Position numbers and translations under genes: made by a program
Part shown: piece by piece, positions 36,362 through 40,120 of the stretch
Layout of the letters: every line of letters starts with the position of its first letter
How positions within the stretch are numbered: position 1 is the first letter of the stretch
Assembly (NCBI GenBank): GCA_949289215.1
Contig: CASENC010000022.1
Span: forward strand, 1-40,120
Direction: 5' to 3'
Source: an uncultured Bacteroidales bacterium
GTDB taxonomy: Bacteria > Bacteroidota > Bacteroidia > Bacteroidales > Muribaculaceae
DNA: 40,120 bases
Notes under the pieces: generated by a model
What the model was told of the DNA's origin: nothing
Databases searched by the model: none
What the model saw: the letters and a program-made list of their open reading frames with translations, nothing else

Positions 36362-37792
36362 TTACCGTGCGGATTTCGCGCGGAACGGAACAAGTGGCAG
36401 CCAATCGGTACTGTGCACCTTACCGGGCATCCAGTTGCGGAAGCAATAGCGCACCTCGGCAATACGGCTCACATTGTCGCAGGTAATGCGAATATCGCGA
36501 TCAATGGCTACGGCATCGGCCTTGTAAAACACGCCGTCATCTCCGGCAACTTCAAAACCTTGCAGATTGCGGTTAGGAGTGAACCCGCCTTCGGCATTAT
36601 TGAAATGCAACAAAGCACTGTTACCATCCACTTCCATACTGTCGAAAGTGGGGCTGTCGCACATTATCCCCGCAATGCCATATGTACGCACTGCCGCCAT
36701 CCAAGCCAATCGCTCCCCTATCGGCTGCTTCATGCAGGCATGAATATCTTCGGCTTCATAAGGTTTCGACAGGTCGCTCGTGCACACAATTCCGCTATTC
36801 GCAGTCAACTCCATAGCCTTGTGTTGTGCTTCACGAAGCAACGCACCGTTTATACCGTTAACGTCGCCATAGGAATAAGGAGGAACCTCCACACTGTAGA
36901 ACGGTAATTCACCTTGCCCCCACAAGTCGCGCCATATCTCCACCATGCGTGCAAGGCGCTGCGGATAGGTTTCATGTTGGTTGATATTGCTCTCCCCTTG
37001 ATTCCACAAAAAGCCTTTTACCGTATAGCCGATTAGCGGGTGCAACATACCGTTATACATTATCATGGGTTGATCCCATTCACGCACAGCCTTGTTCCCG
37101 GCTTGCGACAAGTCAACATCATCATATTTTACCAACTCTTCACGAGGTAACCACCCCTCGACATGGCTTCCGCCCCAACTGCAATTGATTATGCCCACCG
37201 GCACATCGAGCAGATTGTTTAGCGCAACAGCAAAATAATATCCCACCGCGCTGAACCAACGGGCATTGGCCGGACAACTATCTTTCCATTCACCTTGCAC
37301 ATTGTCGGCCGGGGTGACGGCAGCAGTTCTTGCAATAGTTGCCATCCTGATTTTACCGCGGTATTGTCCTGAATATGCTATTGCTTGTGCACTGCCTTCC
37401 ACCGGCTGCGTCCAAAAGCCGTTAAGCGGCATTTCCATATTGGATTGCCCCGAGCAGAACCACACTTCGCCCACAAGAACATCGTCGATTGCCACCACGC
37501 CGTCGGCATCGGCAACGGTAATGGTGTATTTATCATAAGAAGCCGTCGGAGTGGCAACAGCCACACTCCACTTGCCTGTTTCGTCGGCACGAACATCATA
37601 ACTTGCTCCGTTCCACGATGTGGTTACCTTTATCGCGGCACCGGCATCGCTCCACCCCCACAAACGTGCATTGGCATTCTGCTGCAACACCATGCCCGAA
37701 CCTACAATATCAGGCAGAACCACTGCCGCTTCAACCGGCATCGCACACAGTGCCAAGGCGGCAATAATTGATATTTTCAACCTGCTGTCCAT
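36362..37792 (-). CDS. SGNH-type sialate O-acetylesterase family esterase, secreted
   Basis: The start is placed at ATG 37790-37792, giving a signal peptide (1 to about 21, cleavage near VEA) and a seven-base gap to the GH5 gene; the longer frame to 37834 would overlap GH5. The mature part has the N-terminal beta domain of the family (VLPDIVGSGMVLQQNAN at 25-41) and the SGNH core. The nucleophile is S117 in CSGQSNMEMP, WNQGESN forms the second block, and DIHACMKQ carries the Asp/His pair; the family more often shows DIHP at that place. Such enzymes remove O-acetyl groups from sialic acid or from plant polysaccharides such as acetylxylan. Length 476 is normal. It is transcribed from the GH5 promoter. 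Confidence 0.87.
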   Translation of the reverse strand: MDSRLKISIIAALALCAMPVEAAVVLPDIVGSGMVLQQNANARLWGWSDAGAAIKVTTSWNGASYDVRADETGKWSVAVATPTASYDKYTITVADADGVVAIDDVLVGEVWFCSGQSNMEMPLNGFWTQPVEGSAQAIAYSGQYRGKIRMATIARTAAVTPADNVQGEWKDSCPANARWFSAVGYYFAVALNNLLDVPVGIINCSWGGSHVEGWLPREELVKYDDVDLSQAGNKAVREWDQPMIMYNGMLHPLIGYTVKGFLWNQGESNINQHETYPQRLARMVEIWRDLWGQGELPFYSVEVPPYSYGDVNGINGALLREAQHKAMELTANSGIVCTSDLSKPYEAEDIHACMKQPIGERLAWMAAVRTYGIAGIMCDSPTFDSMEVDGNSALLHFNNAEGGFTPNRNLQGFEVAGDDGVFYKADAVAIDRDIRITCDNVSRIAEVRYCFRNWMPGKVHSTDWLPLVPFRAKSAR

Positions 37793-37799
37793 GACTTTA

Positions 37800-38798
37800 T
37801 CATTCGGTTTGCAAATAATGACGCACAAGCACACCCCACGGTTTTATATACTCCTCGCTCCATTGGCTACCGTCGGCCGGAGTTCCCGGTACGAGCATCG
37901 AACAAGTCTCTTCTTTATCGGAAACCGACCATGCAATCCAACTTATCGAGTTTTCCTTCGCAAAATCGAGCCATGTTTCCCATGAATCCATGTCGAGAAT
38001 ACCATCACCGGTGTGGAGCATCGCACCCGACTCTGAGATAAACAGCGGCAATCCCTTGTCAACGGCATATTTTGCCTTTTCAAGCAAATACTCCTTGTGC
38101 GTGGCCGAATAATGATGCAGGGCATACACAAGATTGTCGAATTTGGTTATCGGGTCATCGGCAGCCTTGTCCACCTCCTGATCCCAACGCGGCGTGGGAA
38201 CTATCACCACGGCATCTGGGGCATTGACCCGGATTATCGGAATAATCTCCTCGGAATAAGCCTTGGTCTCAGCCCACTCCACCTCAAGCGGCTCGTTCCA
38301 TATTTCATAAATTATATTTGGCAGATTACCGTATTTTTTCGACACCGTGCCGAAGAATTCCTTTGCAAGCGGCAAATTGTTTTTATGACTGTGGAAATCG
38401 ACTATGATGTAAATACCATTCTTCACCGCCGCATTCACCATGCTATCGACTGTGGCATAAGCCAATTCTGGATTTTTGTCATAACAATTGTCATCAAGGT
38501 CAAGCCCTATGGAGCAACGTACCACCGTAGCCCGCCACTCCTTGGCCATCTTAGTCACGGCAGCCTCGTTGAAAAAACGATGCCACCAGTTATGCCAACC
38601 GAAACTAACCCCTCGCAACTGCACTTTCTCGCCATTACCATCGACAAGATAACGCCCTTGCACCGACAACGCCCCATGACGCTCTACCGGAGTCGGTTCT
38701 TCGGCAGGTTGTGTTTCCTGTTCAGGACGTTGCTGTGTGCATGAATAAAACAACACTGATGCCACTGCTGCGGCACAAATCAAAAAAAACTTTTTCAT
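37800..38798 (-). CDS. GH5 family glycosidase (endoglucanase-like), lipoprotein
   Basis: This retaining GH5 glycosidase of 332 residues resembles subfamily 2 endo-beta-1,4-glucanases. Its lipobox is LFYSC with C20, followed by a Pro/Glu-rich linker to about 40. The barrel (about 42-325) holds RCSIG near 94-98, HHY near 228-230, the acid/base E169 in YEIWNEP and the nucleophile E256 in FISESG. No carbohydrate-binding module is present. Bacteroidales GH5 enzymes act on beta-glucans or mannans; the exact substrate is unknown. Pairing with a deacetylating esterase fits an acetylated polysaccharide, but there is no SusC/SusD pair next to it. Confidence 0.9.
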   Translation of the reverse strand: MKKFFLICAAAVASVLFYSCTQQRPEQETQPAEEPTPVERHGALSVQGRYLVDGNGEKVQLRGVSFGWHNWWHRFFNEAAVTKMAKEWRATVVRCSIGLDLDDNCYDKNPELAYATVDSMVNAAVKNGIYIIVDFHSHKNNLPLAKEFFGTVSKKYGNLPNIIYEIWNEPLEVEWAETKAYSEEIIPIIRVNAPDAVVIVPTPRWDQEVDKAADDPITKFDNLVYALHHYSATHKEYLLEKAKYAVDKGLPLFISESGAMLHTGDGILDMDSWETWLDFAKENSISWIAWSVSDKEETCSMLVPGTPADGSQWSEEYIKPWGVLVRHYLQTE

Positions 38799-38835
38799 CG
38801 GTAAAAACTATATTTGGTTTATGTAATTTCTATCA

Positions 38836-38843
38836 CAAATATA
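38836..38843 (-). promoter_or_regulatory. -7 box TATATTTG upstream of GH5
   Basis: TATATTTG on the minus strand matches the TAnnTTTG consensus and lies 37 bases before the GH5 start codon. The nearest TTTG upstream is 24 bases away (38868-38871), slightly longer than the usual 19-21 spacing. The start of the GH5-esterase transcript would be near 38829. Confidence 0.55.
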
Positions 38844-38905
38844 ATTTATGCCGACTAAATCTCATCACAAAGCACACAATAGTGTCAAACTCTGACAAAA
38901 TAGTA

Positions 38906-39001
38906 TCAAATTATCACCTTGTGCTTGCGGTAGTTTTCGCGGAACGACTTGGGCGACACCCCTTTCTTACGCTTGAAGATGCTTTCCATTTCTTCCAATG
39001 T
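38906..39001 (-). pseudogene. C-terminal remnant of an AraC-type HTH regulator
   Basis: A 31-codon minus-strand frame, ending in TGA at 38906-38908 and bounded upstream by an in-frame TAA at 39002-39004, reads ESIFKRKKGVSPKSFRENY followed by RKHKVII. This is the last helix of an AraC-type DNA-binding domain, with the usual FKRxxGxSPxxFR pattern found at the end of AraC regulators and hybrid two-component sensors of Bacteroidales. The rest of the gene is missing, so this is a decayed remnant and codes for nothing functional. It suggests a deletion or insertion junction near 39002. Confidence 0.8.
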
Positions 39002-39057
39002 TTAATCTGCAGTTTCATTATTCAACGAACAATAATTTTACATGAAATATAATTTCG

Positions 39058-39065
39058 TATTTTTG
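39058..39065 (+). promoter_or_regulatory. -7 box TATTTTTG upstream of the DUF1016 gene
   Basis: TATTTTTG on the plus strand fits TAnnTTTG and lies 40 bases before the start codon at 39106. No clear TTG is at the expected -33 position; only a TTTT run is present. Confidence 0.45.
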
Positions 39066-39105
39066 TATAACACATTCTTTTACCAATCAAACAATACGTA
39101 TTCTT

Positions 39106-39996
39106 ATGAATAAAAATATTATAATTCTTCAAGAGCAACAATTCTTGGATATTATCAACATCATACAGCAACATCGCAGTTTCGCGTCAAAAGCCGTCAA
39201 CGAGGCAATGTTGTTTACTGCATGGCAAGTAGGGAAATATGTATCACAAAAACTGAAGAGCGAAGAGTGGGGCAGTAAAGTTGTGAAGCAATTATCAGAA
39301 TTTATTCGCTCACGTTATCCCGACATCAAAGGATTCAGCCGCAGTAACATATACAATATGGTAATGCTTTATGATGAATACTCTTCCGACAGATTCATAT
39401 CCACCATGAAAACATACCTGCCACACAAATCCTTACAAGATTTCACCACACCATTGCCCGACAATTTGGCAAAAACGAACGAACAATCAACAGAGCCCCA
39501 AACTGTCCAAATGCCGTCTGGACAATTCCCCAATATCTTAAAACTAACATCACTCTCAAATCATTACGAAATCTTAAACCGATGCCACGACAATGAGGAA
39601 CGATTATTTTACATTTTATACGCAAATAAATATCAATTAACACATCAAGAGCTGCGGCGCTGCGTATCGAATCATACTTACACATCTTTACTTGGCAATA
39701 ATAACAATTTGTCAAAAGGAATGTTACAAACTTATCCCCAATCTCCTGTAATATTCAAAGACAAACTCTACTTAGACTTCTTGGGGCTACCACAAAAACA
39801 CAGTGAAACAAAACTCAAAAATAGTATCTTAGAACATATGAAACAATTCATCCTTGAACTTGGAAAAGATTTCTTATTTGTTGACCAAGAATACAGACTA
39901 AATGTAGGAGCCTCCACCTTTAAAGCCGACCTTCTTTTTTTTGGATCAGCGGATTTTCCCGGTTGGTGGAGCAGGGATTTCAGGAATATAGCTTAA
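39106..39996 (+). pseudogene. DUF1016 (YhcG-type) PDDEXK nuclease gene, truncated by an insertion sequence
   Basis: The first about 279 codons belong to the DUF1016/YhcG family. The N-terminal helical DNA-binding domain (about 10-105) carries the hallmarks AxWQVGKYVSQ and SRYPDIKGFSRSNIYNM. The C-terminal PDDEXK domain begins near 160 and has LYLDFLGLP and DQEYRLNVGASTFKADLLFF. Relatives continue with a HRxLxCLVAIELK stretch that holds the catalytic ExK residues; here the frame instead runs into GSADFPGWWSRDF and stops. The switch is at about 39943, where insertion-sequence-like DNA begins. The nuclease core is therefore lost. YhcG-type proteins are often near restriction or other defence genes. 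Confidence 0.82.
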
Positions 39997-40120
39997 CTTT
40001 GTATCATGGAACATATTAAATTGCTTCGAGCCATTCTACCGGATGTGCTGATAGACAACTTCGATGTTGTAAATTTTGAGAAGGGTGATACCCGATTTGA
40101 CATCTGGCTTGACGAGAAAA
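39943..40120 (+). mobile_element. Left part of an insertion sequence, runs off the window
   Basis: The frame of the DUF1016 gene breaks at about 39943, where the sequence GGATCAGCGGATTTTCCCGG begins; I take it as the terminal repeat region. An open frame starts 60 bases further in and continues beyond 40120. The other end and any target-site duplication are outside the window, so the boundary is estimated from where the nuclease homology ends. Confidence 0.65.
40006..40120 (+). CDS. Transposase N-terminal region protein, partial
   Basis: A 38-codon start of a gene, beginning MEHIKLLRAILPDVLIDNFD, is cut by the right edge. It resembles the short first reading frame of ISAon1-type elements in Bacteroidales, which encodes the N-terminal part of a transposase; the comparison is from memory. 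A TAACTTTG match at 39994-40001 would give an almost leaderless transcript and also overlaps the stop codon of the truncated nuclease. Reading on past 40120 would settle the family. Confidence 0.5.
   Translation, partial: MEHIKLLRAILPDVLIDNFDVVNFEKGDTRFDIWLDEK

Larger units (their letters stand above)
38799..39105. other. Intergenic region between GH5 and DUF1016 genes
   Basis: This 307-base gap holds the promoter region of the minus-strand GH5 gene, a remnant of an AraC-type regulator gene at 38906-39001, and a TATTTTTG box at 39058-39065 that may serve the plus-strand nuclease gene. No intact gene is visible. Confidence 0.65.

Noticed and set aside
37793-37834. Longer start for the esterase
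   Set aside because: It would overlap the GH5 gene by 35 bases and put residues before the signal peptide.
39994-40001. TAACTTTG as the transposase promoter
   Set aside because: It lies four bases before the start codon, overlaps a stop codon, and has no TTG at the right spacing; not listed as a feature.

Overview
The window looks like a chromosome segment of a gut-type Bacteroidales bacterium. The reasons are paired SusC/SusD outer-membrane proteins, two proteins that look like type IX secretion (T9SS) cargo, lipoproteins with short 'SC' lipoboxes, a serine-type anaerobic sulfatase, A/T-rich leaders without clear Shine-Dalgarno sites, and promoters of the Bacteroidetes form TTG-N19-TAnnTTTG. 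The family cannot be fixed from the sequence alone; Muribaculaceae or a relative would fit. No rRNA, tRNA or CRISPR array was seen.

Region 1 (about 260-19760, minus strand) is a polysaccharide utilization locus. In transcription order it holds a secreted unknown with a sorting tail, a secreted LamG-LamG-GH18 glycosidase, a BACON-like lipoprotein, SusC, SusD, a strong terminator, then a sulfatase, GH20 hexosaminidase, GH2 beta-galactosidase and GH29 alpha-fucosidase. The enzymes fit stepwise removal of fucose, sulfate, galactose and GlcNAc from host glycans (mucin O-glycans or complex N-glycans), with the GH18 enzyme as a possible surface endo-acting enzyme.

Region 2 (19921-22778, minus strand) is a compact three-gene operon: a steroid 5-alpha-reductase-like membrane enzyme, an Old-Yellow-Enzyme-type reductase and a short-chain dehydrogenase. 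This set matches the A-ring reductase / 3-hydroxysteroid dehydrogenase clusters of gut Bacteroidales that make 5-alpha (allo / isoallo) bile acids or steroids.

Region 3 (22872-36340, plus strand) is the most unusual part. Seven tightly packed genes encode a divergent GrpE, an Hsp70 without a lid, an Hsp70 fused to a von Willebrand A (vWA) domain, a large cytosolic scaffold (degenerate J-like modules, double zinc ribbon, helical repeats, FN3-like domains), a zinc-ribbon GTPase, a large protein resembling GTPase-associated protein 1, and a membrane-spanning zinc-ribbon GTPase with a lipoprotein-like ectodomain. The set has its own promoter and ends in a perfect 20-bp-arm palindrome. I read it as one chaperone-GTPase signalling or conflict machine; its role is not known to me.

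Region 4 (36362-40120) has a GH5 lipoprotein and a sialate-O-acetylesterase-type esterase on the minus strand, a 31-codon remnant of an AraC-type regulator, and a DUF1016/PDDEXK nuclease gene cut off by an insertion sequence that runs off the right edge.
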